Part shown: piece after piece, positions 8,238-17,862 of the stretch
Layout of the letters: each line of letters opens with the position of its first letter
How positions within the stretch are numbered: the first letter of the stretch is position 1
Assembly: GCF_900117455.1 (NCBI RefSeq)
Contig: NZ_FPHO01000003.1
Coordinates: 1,764,501 to 1,828,500 of the forward strand
From: Hyphomicrobium sp. CS1GBMeth3
Lineage (GTDB): Bacteria > Pseudomonadota > Alphaproteobacteria > Rhizobiales > Hyphomicrobiaceae
DNA length: 64,000 nucleotides
Direction: 5' to 3'
Position numbers and translations under genes: made by a program
Notes under the pieces: generated by a model
The model's input: only the letters and a program-made list of their open reading frames with translations
Told to the model about the DNA's origin: nothing
Databases searched by the model: none

Positions 8238-10126
8238 CGCAGAATTCGAAACGCCGTGAGACCCCGTCCGAGCCGCTGAAGCGCGTGCTGGGCCTGACCG
8301 TGCGCGCCATCGCCGGCGATCCGGAGGTCGAGGTCACCTACGGTCCGACCAAACCCGCGCTCGAAGGCAAGCACGTGCGCCTCGTCGAGCCATCGCGCGT
8401 GCCGTCGCGTGCCGAGGTTGCCGTCCTGCGCGGCTGGGCCGACAGCTTGGCACTGACCGCTGCCTGCCACGACGACGCCGTGCATCGCCGCCTCGCCCCT
8501 GCCGCTGGCGCCGCGCGTGAGGTGTTCGAGGCCATGGAGCGCGCGCGTGTCGAAGCGGTCGGCGCCAACCGCATGAGCGGCATGGCCGACAACCTCGCGG
8601 CGAAGTGCGAGGACGAGTTCGGTCAGGGCCGCTTCGAAAACATTTCGGATCGCAACGAGGCCCCGCTCGGCAGCGCGCTGGGGCTTCTCGTGCGCGAGCG
8701 GCTGACGGGGCGCGCCCCGCCGGAAGGTGCGCGGGCTCTGGTCGATCTCTGGCGTCCTCACATCGAGGAGCGCGCCGAGGGCGTCTTCCATCGAATGAAG
8801 GGGGTCGCCGAGGATCAGGAGAGCTTCGGTCGCCTCGTGCGCGACATTCTTAAGGCGCTCGACCTCGCCGAGGATCTCGCCGAAGGCCAATCCGAAGAAA
8901 CCGAGGAGCAGACCTCCGAGGAGCAGCCGGACGCTGGTGAGGCCGAAGCGGAAAGCGAAGATCAGGGCGGCGAAGGGGCCGAGGAGGAGCGCGAGCAGGA
9001 GCGCTCGGAAGGCGAAGCCGGCGAGTCCGAGCAGCCGATGGAGCAGCCCCAAAGCGACGATTTCGATGCCGACGCCGACGAGCCGGACGGCCTCGAGACG
9101 AGCGAGCCGTGGCGCCCCAATGTGTCGGTTCTCGATAACCCAGAGCCCTTCGGCTACAAGGTCTACACACGCGCCTACGACGAGGAGGTCGCCGCCGAGG
9201 AGATCTCCAATCCCGAGGAACTCGAGCGCCTGCGTACGTTCCTCGACAAGGAGCTGAAGTCGCTCGCGAGCATCGTCGCGCGCTTGGCCAACCGCCTGCA
9301 GCGCCGTCTGCTTGCACAGCAGAACCGCGCCTGGGACTTCGACCTGGAGGAAGGCGCCCTCGACGTGGCGCGCCTGACGCGCATCGTCACCGACCCCATG
9401 CATCCGCTCTCGTTCAAGCGCGAGCGCGATACCGATTTCCGCGACACTGTCGTCACATTGCTGCTCGACAACTCCGGCTCCATGCGCGGGCGGCCGATCA
9501 TGGTGGCGGCCTGCTGCGCGGACATCCTGGCGCGGACGTTGGAGCGATGCGGCGTCAAGGTCGAGATCCTGGGCTTCACGACCCGGGCCTGGAAAGGCGG
9601 CCAGTCGCGCGAGGATTGGCTCGCCGCCGGCAAACCGTCGACGCCCGGCCGCCTCAACGACCTGCGCCACATCATCTACAAGACGGCGGATGCGCCGTGG
9701 CGGCGCGCCAAGCGCTCGCTGGCGCTCATGATGCGCGAGGGACTTCTGAAGGAGAACATCGACGGCGAGGCGCTGGCCTGGGCCTATCAGCGGCTGATGG
9801 CACGCTCCGAGCAGCGTCGCATCCTGATGATGATTTCCGACGGCGCCCCCGTCGACGACTCGACGCTGTCGGTGAACTCAGGCAGCTACCTCGAGCAGCA
9901 CCTGCGCAAGGTCATAGAGGAGATCGAAACCCGCTCTCCTGTGGAGCTGATCGCCATCGGCATCGGCCACGACGTGACGCGCTACTACGCACGTGCGGTT
10001 ACGATCTCCGATCCGAGCGAGCTCGCGGGCGCCATGACGGACAAGCTGGTCGAGCTGTTCGAGGAAACGCCGAAGGGAATGCCGACGCGCGCGCCCGGCC
10101 GCGGCCGCCTGCGCCGCGCGAGTTAG
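8234..10126 (+). CDS. cobT: Aerobic cobaltochelatase subunit CobT
   Basis: 630 residues. The C-terminal von Willebrand A domain starts near residue 405 and has a MIDAS-type DNSGSM at about 411-416; a very acidic stretch (about residues 215-290, encoded at 8880-9100) sits in the middle, as in other CobT proteins. CobT assembles with CobS as the chaperone-like ATPase module that drives cobalt insertion by CobN. cobN is not in the window. Translation is coupled to the small membrane gene upstream. Confidence 0.93.
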   Translation: MTQNSKRRETPSEPLKRVLGLTVRAIAGDPEVEVTYGPTKPALEGKHVRLVEPSRVPSRAEVAVLRGWADSLALTAACHDDAVHRRLAPAAGAAREVFEAMERARVEAVGANRMSGMADNLAAKCEDEFGQGRFENISDRNEAPLGSALGLLVRERLTGRAPPEGARALVDLWRPHIEERAEGVFHRMKGVAEDQESFGRLVRDILKALDLAEDLAEGQSEETEEQTSEEQPDAGEAEAESEDQGGEGAEEEREQERSEGEAGESEQPMEQPQSDDFDADADEPDGLETSEPWRPNVSVLDNPEPFGYKVYTRAYDEEVAAEEISNPEELERLRTFLDKELKSLASIVARLANRLQRRLLAQQNRAWDFDLEEGALDVARLTRIVTDPMHPLSFKRERDTDFRDTVVTLLLDNSGSMRGRPIMVAACCADILARTLERCGVKVEILGFTTRAWKGGQSREDWLAAGKPSTPGRLNDLRHIIYKTADAPWRRAKRSLALMMREGLLKENIDGEALAWAYQRLMARSEQRRILMMISDGAPVDDSTLSVNSGSYLEQHLRKVIEEIETRSPVELIAIGIGHDVTRYYARAVTISDPSELAGAMTDKLVELFEETPKGMPTRAPGRGRLRRAS

Positions 10127-10134
10127 GTCGCCAC

Positions 10135-11253
10135 GTGCCAACAAAATCCAAGAATGTCTGCTTGGCCGTTGTGATTGCACTCGCAACGGCCCTTTCGGGT
10201 TCGGGCGCTGCCACGGCGCAGAAGAAGCCCGATACGTCCGGCATGGAGACGCACGCGATCGAGGTGCGCGCTCGCCCGATCCAGCGCTTCTCGCGTGGTG
10301 GTGCTGACAAGGGCGCCAAGCTCTCCCCGCGCCTCGAATGGCGTGGCGGGCTGGTGCTTTCCTCGCCCTCGCGCTACTTCGGCGGCTGGTCGGGTCTCGC
10401 GCTGGCCGGCGACGGCAAGAGCTTTGTCGCCGTGTCGGATGCCGGTGCCTGGATGACGGGCAAGATCGCCTACGATGCGTCCGGCAAACCCGAGGACCTT
10501 CGCGATACCCGCATTGGCGCCCTCCTCAACAGGAAGGGCGGCCCGCTCGCCCGCGAGCGGGAGCGCGATGCTGAGGCCCTCGCGCTCGCCGGCGGCACGC
10601 CGTCGAACGGCACGGCCTACATCGCCTTCGAGCAGGTCGACCGCATCGGCCTCTTCAAAATTGAAAAGGGTAGGCTCGGCAAACCGTCCTCGTATCTCAA
10701 GATGCCGAGAGAGGCGGCGCGCATGCGCATGGACGGCATCGAGGCGCTGACGGTGCTCGCGGGCGGCCCCCGCAAAGGAGCGCTTGTCGCCTTCGCCGAG
10801 CATCCCTTGCGCGGAGAAGACGTGCATCGCGGCTGGATCTGGCTATCCGACACGCCCCGCGGCTTCACCGTCGCGGGCATCGAAGGCTTCGGTATCACCG
10901 ACGCCGCAAGCTTGCCCGACGGCAGCGTGCTCGTACTGGAGCGCCGGTTCCGTTGGCTGGAGGGGCTGCGCGTGCGCCTGCGCCAGATCGATGCAGGGAG
11001 CATCGGCCCTGGCTCTGTGGCGAAGGGCAAGGTGCTGCTCGAGGCGAACCATGCCTCGTCCGAGATCGACAACCTCGAAGCCCTCGCCGTCTCGACGGGA
11101 GAGGACGGCGAGACCGTGCTGACCTTGATGTCGGACGACAACTACAATCGCTTCCTGCAGCGCACAGTGCTCCTGCAATTCACGCTGCATGAGGAGGCCG
11201 TGGCAGAGGCCTCCGGAGCAGCAAAAGCAAAAGGCCCTCCCGCCGCACAATGA
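10135..11253 (+). CDS. Exported esterase-like/phytase-like protein
   Basis: 372 residues from a GTG at 10135; the frame is open further back inside cobT but that part is a shadow. A signal peptide is clear (about 7-28, VCLAVVIALATALSGSGAATAQ). The body matches the 'esterase-like activity of phytase' family: beta-propeller-like repeats with GGWSGLAL, FVAVSDAGAW, MDGIEALTV, VLERRFRWLEGLRVRL and IDNLEALAV. Members are secreted, with poorly known substrates. It lies 9 bases after cobT. Confidence 0.82.
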   Translation: MPTKSKNVCLAVVIALATALSGSGAATAQKKPDTSGMETHAIEVRARPIQRFSRGGADKGAKLSPRLEWRGGLVLSSPSRYFGGWSGLALAGDGKSFVAVSDAGAWMTGKIAYDASGKPEDLRDTRIGALLNRKGGPLARERERDAEALALAGGTPSNGTAYIAFEQVDRIGLFKIEKGRLGKPSSYLKMPREAARMRMDGIEALTVLAGGPRKGALVAFAEHPLRGEDVHRGWIWLSDTPRGFTVAGIEGFGITDAASLPDGSVLVLERRFRWLEGLRVRLRQIDAGSIGPGSVAKGKVLLEANHASSEIDNLEALAVSTGEDGETVLTLMSDDNYNRFLQRTVLLQFTLHEEAVAEASGAAKAKGPPAAQ

Positions 11254-11345
11254 CCGCGACGGCATCTGCCCTGAAGAGCGCCAGAGACGAGCAGCGCTGA
11301 GCTGTTTTCACGTGAGTCAAAGGAGACACGCGGACGACGCGCGCG

Positions 11346-12041
11346 TCACATCGAGGTGCCGACCACGAGCGTCCAGAAAGACTTGAACTCCGTCTTCGGG
11401 TCCTGCACCAGCGCAAGCCCCATCTCCCGCCCGTCCGCGAGCAAGAGGTTCTTGTTGTGCCCGGGGCTTTCCTTCCAGCCACGGAGCACCTCCTCGAAGG
11501 TCACCTGCCCTGTGCCGACGTTCTCGGCCGCGACGCGCGGCTTGTAGCCCGTCCGCTTGACGCGATCCCACGGGTTCGAGCCGTCGGAGCCATAGTGTGA
11601 GATGCGGTCCCACTTCGCGAGGTCGCGGCTGTGCGCCTTTGCAGCCTCGCTGAGCGCCGGATTGAGCTTGAGCGGTTTCAGCCCATTCTCGGCGCGATAC
11701 TGGTTGATGAGGTCGCGCGCACGCTCGGGATTGAGCGCCGTCGCGGTGTAGTCGCGGTCCGAAAGCGCTCCGCGCGGGGCTTTCTCGAACGAGCCGCGCG
11801 GCGCCTTGTCGGGCGTATAGGCAGCCACCTGGGTACCACCGCCGCTGAGCGACGAGCGCGAGCTGCGGTCGATGGAGGCTGTCGTGGTGCCGGAGCCGGT
11901 GAGGCCGGAGCTGCCGCGCGGGCTGAGCGAGGCGCTCTCGCTGGGTCCGTTGTATCCGGAAGAAATGGCGCCCGTGTTGAGGCTGCAAGCCCCAAGGGCC
12001 AGGGAGGCCACGAGGAGAACCGGTAGGGCGACGCGATACAT
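11346..12041 (-). CDS. CAP-domain (SCP-like) lipoprotein
   Basis: 231 residues from ATG 12041. The N terminus (MYRVALPVLLVASLALGACS) ends in a lipobox LGAC, so it should be a lipoprotein. After a Ser/Gly-rich linker (about 20-105) a CAP domain covers about 112-230, with INQYRAENGL, AKAHSRDLA, ISHYG, AAENVGTG and the GWKESPGHNKNLL motif that contains conserved family His/Glu residues. Bacterial CAP proteins are extracytoplasmic and of uncertain function. Convergent with the phytase-like gene. Confidence 0.87.
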   Translation of the reverse strand: MYRVALPVLLVASLALGACSLNTGAISSGYNGPSESASLSPRGSSGLTGSGTTTASIDRSSRSSLSGGGTQVAAYTPDKAPRGSFEKAPRGALSDRDYTATALNPERARDLINQYRAENGLKPLKLNPALSEAAKAHSRDLAKWDRISHYGSDGSNPWDRVKRTGYKPRVAAENVGTGQVTFEEVLRGWKESPGHNKNLLLADGREMGLALVQDPKTEFKSFWTLVVGTSM

Positions 12042-12413
12042 TCCCTTAACTCCCGCAAGTGGACGCGCGGTATAGAGAGCCAACATTCGCAGTAAGGAGT
12101 TAACTCGTCGTTAAGATTAAGCCGGGCTTGCCCGGTGGTTAACGAGGGAATGAAATGGCTGAAGTCGGACTCCCCCCATCTGCATCCCCCGAAGCCCGTT
12201 GGTAATTTTGCCAACGAACATGTCGCCAATTGGGCAGCCGCGAAAAAAGACGAAGCCCAGGATGCGCAGATGCAACTCATCAAAAAATGAGTCGCGCGTG
12301 CCCCGGAATCCCTTGGAACTCAAGACGCTCTCCCTCACTATTCCTGAATCGAGCCGCTGATTCGCGCGTACGGCTTCCCCATCATTGTTAATCCAGCCCG
12401 GAGGCGTACGAGA
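12042..12413. other. Intergenic region with nested dyad and possible 46-aa ORF
   Basis: This gap separates the divergent CAP and winged-helix genes. It holds a nested inverted repeat: outer arms CGTTAA (12109-12114) and TTAACG (12139-12144) around CCGGGC-TT-GCCCGG (12122-12135). Immediately after, GAGGGA precedes a 46-codon frame (12150-12290) starting MKWLKSDSPHLH, rich in Ala, Lys and Asp near its end. The rest shows only the GGAGG ribosome site for the next gene. Confidence 0.6.
12150..12290 (+). CDS. Possible small ORF (46 aa)
   Basis: ATG 12150 to TGA 12290 encodes 46 residues with HPPKPVGNFANEHVANWAAAK in two readable parts and a Lys-rich end. GAGGGA stands just before the ATG, close for a ribosome site. 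It lies directly after a stem-loop and before the winged-helix/ATPase unit. No family is recognised. The only support is the Shine-Dalgarno-like sequence and protein-like composition, so this is a candidate. Confidence 0.3.
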   Translation: MKWLKSDSPHLHPPKPVGNFANEHVANWAAAKKDEAQDAQMQLIKK

Positions 12414-13577
12414 ATGTCGGCGCTTGGCAGCGGTGCTCCCATTGCCGGGCCGCGGCGCGGAGGCGCATCCGCGACCGGCCATCTGATCCTCGTCCGCCTA
12501 GCGGCAGACGGCGGCGCCACGCGCGCCCAGGTGGCGTCCGATCTGGCGTCGCTGTTCACGCATAAGCTTTCGCCGGCCGACTGGCGCCGCCTCGCCGAGA
12601 AGGAGATCGGCCAGCTGATCGCCCGCGGGCTTGCGGTCGAGACCAAGAACCGGCTGACGCCCACGGAAGCCGGCGCCGCCGATGCCGCCCGCTATCTCGG
12701 CCAGAAGGTCTGGGACCCCAAGCCGTGGGCGGAGCTGCGCGATATCGCACTGATCGCCAAGGGGCTCGGCCTCGAGAAGGAACCGGCCGCGCGCCTGAAG
12801 CCACTGGCCCGCGTCGAGGGCCTGCGCGCGCTCATCGTGCAGAAGGCCTTTGCGCTCCCCGGCAAAAAGAATGTGCCGCCAACCAAGATGCGCGCCCAGT
12901 TGGCCGTCGTCGCGCTTGAGCGCGCTTTCGGCAACCGCATCAAGGCAGGCTTCGGTAAGGGCTCGGCGTTATCCGCAAAGGCGGGCCGCCTGCTCGCCGG
13001 CCAGCTCTCGCAGACCCCGCGCGCCTTCGCGACCGACGCCAAGCTGATCGCCGAACTCGCGGCCGAGCACGCCGGCGGCAAGGATGCGACGCTGGAAGGG
13101 CTTCGTATCGGCATCCTACGCGGCCTTGGCGCGCGCGCGCTCGAGGCAGGCACCGCCGAGGCGGGCGCAGTGGAAGCCGAGCGTGCGCCAATGCCTGTCG
13201 TCGTCGCGGCGCCGGCTGCGCTGAAGCCCGCGGCCAACGACCCGGCGCCCACCGCCGAACGCGCGCCTCAGACACCGCGCCCCGATCTTCCCGAATTTGC
13301 CCGCGCCGTACAGAAGGCCGCCGCCGTCCGCGCTGAGGGATGGCCCGGCAACCGCAAGGCCTACATCTCCCACGTCTGGGATGCGATCCGCGTAAGTCAC
13401 CCTTTCTGGCAAGTCTCCGAGATTGAATTCAAGTGCATGCTGGCCGAGGCGCACCGTGCGGGTGCTCTCGTGCTTGCCAATGCCGACCTCAAGGACAAGC
13501 GCAACATGCAAGCGCTCGAGAGCTCTGCCGTTCCCTACAAGAATACCGTTTGGCATTTCGTGCGGGTCGAAGAGTAA
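12414..13577 (+). CDS. Winged-helix-like partner of the double ATPase (unknown)
   Basis: 387 residues, ATG preceded by GGAGG. Residues about 20-95 look like a winged helix (ATRAQVASDLASLF, then WRRLAEKEIGQLIARGLAVE and a turn NRLTPTEAG). The middle (about 120-235) is helical and basic; an Ala/Pro-rich linker (about 240-295) leads to a second compact domain (about 296-387, GNRKAYISHVWDAI, FKCMLAEAHRAGALVLAN) that could be another winged helix. It is followed after 43 bases by the 1130-residue ATPase on the same strand. I do not recognise the family; a DNA-binding or adaptor role is inferred. Confidence 0.75.
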   Translation: MSALGSGAPIAGPRRGGASATGHLILVRLAADGGATRAQVASDLASLFTHKLSPADWRRLAEKEIGQLIARGLAVETKNRLTPTEAGAADAARYLGQKVWDPKPWAELRDIALIAKGLGLEKEPAARLKPLARVEGLRALIVQKAFALPGKKNVPPTKMRAQLAVVALERAFGNRIKAGFGKGSALSAKAGRLLAGQLSQTPRAFATDAKLIAELAAEHAGGKDATLEGLRIGILRGLGARALEAGTAEAGAVEAERAPMPVVVAAPAALKPAANDPAPTAERAPQTPRPDLPEFARAVQKAAAVRAEGWPGNRKAYISHVWDAIRVSHPFWQVSEIEFKCMLAEAHRAGALVLANADLKDKRNMQALESSAVPYKNTVWHFVRVEE

Positions 13578-13620
13578 GGCCCGATTGGTTTTTTGGAATT
13601 GCGTTGGAGACCGGTGACGC

Positions 13621-16600
13621 ATGCAGCAGGACGTTGTCGAGGCCGTGGGCGCGGACAAGCTGTCCCAGGCTTTTGAGCACAGCATTACCTGGGAGGACGA
13701 CATCTGGCGGGCCGATCCCGTCGACGTCCCCGAGGTGCACGTCAAAGCCCGCCGCAAGTTCTCCGACCTGCTGTCACAGGTGACGGCGGGAGGCGCGAGC
13801 GCGGCTACGCAGTCGCGCATTCTTCTGTTCCACGGCCAATCCGGCGCCGGTAAGACGCACCTGCTGCGCGCGCTGCGCACGTCGGCGCATCGCGAGGGCA
13901 AGGCCTACTTCGGCTACGCGCAGATGACGCCCGACGTCTCGAACTACGCCGACTATTATCTGCGCCGCCTCGTGCACTCGCTCGAGAAGCCCTACGACCC
14001 CGACAACGATAGCGAAAGCGGCATCTCGCGTCTCACCGTGCGGCTCGTCGAAGGCTCCGAGGTGCTCTCTAAGGCCGATCTCAAGTCGCTGCGCGACGGC
14101 TCGCTGTCGGATGATGCACTGGCGGTGCTGATCCTGCGTCTCGCCGACGAGATCGTCGCCAGCCCCAAGTTCCGCGACCTCGAGCTCGACATCAACATCG
14201 TGCGCGCGCTGCTTTACCTCGAGCGCAAGGATCCGCGCATCGACCAGCGCGTCCGTCAATATCTGTTCGGCCGCCAGCTGACGCAGCTCGCGCATCAGGC
14301 CGTTGCCGCGCTCGACCCGAACACGGGCGAGGACCGCGCCTTCGAGATCATCACCGCACTCGGCATGCTGATGTGGACCGTCGACCGCTCGGCGCTGGTG
14401 TTCGCCATCGATCAGGTCGAGGACCTGCGCTTTTTCGAGGATGCCGAGGAGCGCTTCCAGAAGGCTGCGCGCGACCTCATTCAGATCGCCAACCGCCTGC
14501 CGACCGCCATCATCATCATCTCGTGCCTGGAGGATTTTTATGGCCAGGTGCGTGGCGTGCTCGCCCAGTCGTACATCGATCGCATCGAGAAGTCGGGCCC
14601 CGTGCCGCTGCTCGAAAGCCGCACGCCGAACGAGGCGCGCCTGATCATCGCCAAGCGCCTCGAGCGCATCGCAGAGCAAGGCGGCGGCCTGGGCTTCCCG
14701 GACCCTGCACAATACTTCGGCCCGGACTTCTTCGAGGAGTTCGGCGGTCTCTCGACGCGCCGCCTGCTGGAGCACGCGCAGAACCGTCTACGTGACAAGA
14801 CCGCGACCGACGAGGACGACGAGCCCGAAGCCGATCAGGGCTCCTGGACGTCCACGCTGGCCTCGGTCCTCGGTGGCTTCTTTGGCGGCGGTGACGAGCA
14901 AGGCGACACGCGCCCGCTGTCGCCGTCACTCGACTATCGCGAGGCCTGGGATCGGTTCCAGAACGCGTCGGAAGCCGAGATCCCATCCGACGAGAATGAG
15001 TTAATAGACGTCTTCGCGTCCGCCCTTTCGCTCGCCAAGGAGGAATGGGGCAGCGCGATCAAGATCGCCGTCGGCCGGCTCGAAGTGTCGGACGAGGTGC
15101 CGGGTGTCGACGTCCGAGTCACGCACAAATCCGGCCACATGAGCGAGTTGCGCGTCTTCCTTTGCAACCGCCCGACGCAAGGCGGTGGCCTGAAGCGCCA
15201 ACTCGACAAGGTGCTGCCGATGACGGCCGGCAAGACCTGCGTCATGCTGCGCGCCAGCGACTACCCGCCGAACAAGAAGAACCAGACGGCGCAAGCCTTC
15301 CGCAAATTCCGCGAGGGCGGAGGCCGGCTGTTCACGATCCCGATCCCCGAGTGGGAGCGCATGATGATGGTGCGCGAGTTCCACGCCCACTATCGTAACG
15401 ACCCCGGCTTCCAGGCCTGGTTCGAGGACGCCAAGCTGCTCTCGAACATCATCTCGATCATCAGCGTGCTGCGCCTCGACCTCCTTGGCCGCCAGCTGCC
15501 GCGTGCGGCTTCGCGCGAGGTGGAAACCACGGCGCACAACAAGACGGCCGCTCCGGCTCCTGTCGCCGTCGCCGCGCCGCGTCCGTCGGATCCCGCCTTG
15601 CCGCCGCCCTGGTCGCTCGGCGAAAATCCGGCCGAGCCGCTGCCCGCGAACGACGACGAGCTGCCGATGTCGGTCATCCTCGACGAGACCGGCACCCACG
15701 GCAGCAGCATCCTCGCCGGTCGCGAGATCGGCACCCGTGGCAAGCCGGTGACGCTGAACCAGAACGTGCTGAAGCGCCATGCGGCAGTGCTCGGTGGTTC
15801 CGGCTCCGGTAAGACGACGCTTGCGCTGTGCCTGATCGAGCAGCTGCTGCTGAAAGGCATCCCGGCCGTTCTGATCGACCGCAAGGGCGACCTCTGCAGC
15901 TACGCCAACCCCGACGTCTGGCGCGCAAACGACGACGAGTTCGGCGAGCGCCGTGGCGAGCGTGAGCGTCTGGCCGACGCCATCGACGTCGCGGTTTACA
16001 CGCCGGGCCGCTCGTCGGGCCGCCCGATCTCGATCACGCTGCTCCCGAACGGCATCAACGAGCTGCCCGACCACGAGCAGCAGCTGCTTGCCAACCTGTC
16101 CGCGGCGGCCCTCGGTGACATGCTGCACTTGAAGAACTCGGCGACGCACCAAAAGCAGTCCGGCACGCTGTCTGTGGCGCTGCGCATCCTGGGTTCGCGT
16201 CACAGTCGCGAGGTGACGCTTGGCGACCTGATCCACTTGCTCGAGGACGAGGATCCGGAGCTCACCGATCTCACGCAGCGCATGGACCCATCGGGCAAGA
16301 TCCGCCGCGACCTCGTCGCCCAGCTTGACAGCCTCCGCCATCGCAACGCTGCCTTGTTCGAAGGCGGCGGCGAGAGCCTGACCATGGAGAGCTTGCTGGG
16401 CCTTGGTCCTTATGCGCGCGAGAGCCGCACACGCCTCTCGATCATCTACACGGGCTTCCTCGGCGACAACGAGAACATCCTGTTCTGGGTCTCGCAGTTC
16501 CTGTCGGAGGCACTACGCTTCTGCCAGCGCAACCCGAACGACGAGTTGCAGGCCGTCGTCATGTTCGACGAGGCGGACCTCTACATCCCGGCCAATGCCA

Positions 16601-17013
16601 AGCCGGCAACCGCCGAGCCGCTGCAGAGCTTGCTGAAGCGCGCTCGCTCGGCCGGCCTCGGTCTGATGCTCGCGACGCAGTCGCCGGGCGACCTCGACTA
16701 TAAGAGCCGCGATCAGATCACGAGCTGGTTCATCGGCCGCGTGCGTGAAGACACGGCGTTGCGTAAGCTCAAGGCCGCGTTCCAGAGCGAGAGCGGTCTC
16801 GATCCCGCCGCGGTGCTGCCCGGTCAGACGGTCGGCGAGTTCCACCTCGTGCAGGAAGGGCTCGTGCGCTCGATGAAGGCGCAGCGCTCGATGATCGAAG
16901 CCGAGCAGGTGCCGTTCGATCGCATCGAGCAGCTCGCCCACGAGACCAAGGGACAGGACGAAAGACAGCTCCGCCTGTTCGACGCGCTGCGCAACTTCTC
17001 TGCCCGCCGCTGA
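13621..17013 (+). CDS. Double P-loop ATPase: AAA-like N-terminal plus HerA/FtsK-like C-terminal
   Basis: 1130 residues. First ATPase: Walker A GQSGAGKT at 72-79, Walker B FAIDQVED with Asp 264, then IIIISCLEDFYG as a sensor-like strand, comparable in layout to STAND/BREX-type AAA modules. An acidic linker follows near 400-430. Second ATPase: Walker A GGSGSGKTT at 725-733, Walker B VMFDEAD at 980-986, and ATQSPGDLDYKS near 1018, as in HerA/DUF853 DNA pumps, with Arg residues in IGRVREDTALR as candidate arginine fingers. Both ATPases look intact. It follows the winged-helix gene and probably forms an operon with it. The biological role is not established. Confidence 0.8.
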   Translation: MQQDVVEAVGADKLSQAFEHSITWEDDIWRADPVDVPEVHVKARRKFSDLLSQVTAGGASAATQSRILLFHGQSGAGKTHLLRALRTSAHREGKAYFGYAQMTPDVSNYADYYLRRLVHSLEKPYDPDNDSESGISRLTVRLVEGSEVLSKADLKSLRDGSLSDDALAVLILRLADEIVASPKFRDLELDINIVRALLYLERKDPRIDQRVRQYLFGRQLTQLAHQAVAALDPNTGEDRAFEIITALGMLMWTVDRSALVFAIDQVEDLRFFEDAEERFQKAARDLIQIANRLPTAIIIISCLEDFYGQVRGVLAQSYIDRIEKSGPVPLLESRTPNEARLIIAKRLERIAEQGGGLGFPDPAQYFGPDFFEEFGGLSTRRLLEHAQNRLRDKTATDEDDEPEADQGSWTSTLASVLGGFFGGGDEQGDTRPLSPSLDYREAWDRFQNASEAEIPSDENELIDVFASALSLAKEEWGSAIKIAVGRLEVSDEVPGVDVRVTHKSGHMSELRVFLCNRPTQGGGLKRQLDKVLPMTAGKTCVMLRASDYPPNKKNQTAQAFRKFREGGGRLFTIPIPEWERMMMVREFHAHYRNDPGFQAWFEDAKLLSNIISIISVLRLDLLGRQLPRAASREVETTAHNKTAAPAPVAVAAPRPSDPALPPPWSLGENPAEPLPANDDELPMSVILDETGTHGSSILAGREIGTRGKPVTLNQNVLKRHAAVLGGSGSGKTTLALCLIEQLLLKGIPAVLIDRKGDLCSYANPDVWRANDDEFGERRGERERLADAIDVAVYTPGRSSGRPISITLLPNGINELPDHEQQLLANLSAAALGDMLHLKNSATHQKQSGTLSVALRILGSRHSREVTLGDLIHLLEDEDPELTDLTQRMDPSGKIRRDLVAQLDSLRHRNAALFEGGGESLTMESLLGLGPYARESRTRLSIIYTGFLGDNENILFWVSQFLSEALRFCQRNPNDELQAVVMFDEADLYIPANAKPATAEPLQSLLKRARSAGLGLMLATQSPGDLDYKSRDQITSWFIGRVREDTALRKLKAAFQSESGLDPAAVLPGQTVGEFHLVQEGLVRSMKAQRSMIEAEQVPFDRIEQLAHETKGQDERQLRLFDALRNFSARR

Positions 17014-17862
17014 GCGCCCACTGGACGAAAGACGTGTGGCGCGTCGGCAACGAAATCCGCCGCCCTGATGGGGCGCGACCCGCGTTCGCGCATGGTGAAA
17101 AATTGCGCGCGAGAGATAATTCAGGACCGTTCCCCTGCGGAAGCTTCTGAAGCAACATAAGAAAAATATTAAGATCCACCGACGGCATTGCGGCGCAACA
17201 TGACGCCCTCGCCGCCGCGAAACGATATTGTGGCGAAATTGGGAATGGCCAGTAGAGCAGATATATTTTTTGTTGTATTATATTTTTGTTTCGCGGGTGA
17301 GGGGTCACCGCGAAACGGAACTGGCACCGGCGAAGGGTGGGCGGCTTTGCGCGGTGTGTGAGTAGCGTGCGGGGTTTGTCGTGTTATGTTTGCTCGATCA
17401 TTTTTAATGCTGGTGGCAGCCACCTTATTGGGCCCGGCTGTCGGTGTCGGACTTTTTGTCCTCCTCAACACCATGTAGCAAAAGATCGCCGCATTCCTTG
17501 ATGCGGGCACGATTTATCGTGTCTCTCAAGGCGATTTGGCATGGTCTGGTATTGCGGCGGCATTTCCAATGAAAGCCATGGCGCGTCGTCAACGCGGCGA
17601 CGAGGTGGCCGGCTTCGCATTGTTTTGGCCATTAGCGGCGAATTAGAACCGCGCGCGGCCCATTTGCCCGCGGCTTGGAGGGCGGCCCTTTCGATTATTG
17701 GCTCGGCGCCGCCCTGGCCGAGCGACTCCCGCCGTGTCCTTGCGTTCAGCGAATCCGGATTTGTCACGCGCCGCCCGGCCGCATAGTGTCCGGCGCGCAT
17801 GCCCCGCGCTGCTAGCCCTCCACGCGGCGGACACTCCATCTCACGAAGGTCCAGATAAGCTT
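17014..17862. other. Long intergenic region, partly AT-rich
   Basis: About 850 bases with no convincing large gene. The part 17140-17290 is clearly AT-rich against the GC-rich background and includes T-runs. A near-perfect inverted repeat lies at 17288-17316 (arms GTTTCGCGG and CCGCGAAAC, with further pairing of GTGA/TCAC inside). A 30-codon hydrophobic frame is at 17386-17478. The remainder up to mutT shows only GC-rich overlapping frames without protein character. Confidence 0.6.
17386..17478 (+). CDS. Possible 30-aa membrane peptide
   Basis: ATG 17386 to TAG 17478 encodes MFARSFLMLVAATLLGPAVG and then VGLFVLLNTM, that is, almost entirely one transmembrane helix. It lies in the AT-rich intergenic region after the double-ATPase gene. 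No good ribosome site is seen. Short hydrophobic peptides of this kind can be toxins or membrane regulators, but a chance frame is equally possible. Confidence 0.25.
   Translation: MFARSFLMLVAATLLGPAVGVGLFVLLNTM

Noticed and set aside
7922..9670. 582-codon frame on the minus strand
   Set aside because: Antisense to cobT and the small membrane gene, with Arg/His-rich composition and no domain.
9547..10134. Upstream extension of the phytase-like gene into cobT
   Set aside because: The extension is Arg/Pro-rich; the signal peptide starts at GTG 10135.
12117..12482. 121-codon minus-strand frame
   Set aside because: It overlaps the start of the winged-helix gene and the dyad, and its composition is not protein-like.
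15001..16341. 446-codon frame on the minus strand
   Set aside because: Antisense to the double-ATPase gene, which has intact motifs in the plus frame.
17288..17316. Inverted repeat as a Rho-independent terminator
   Set aside because: The T-rich sequence precedes it on the plus strand and becomes A-rich after it on the minus strand, so neither direction has a U-tract.
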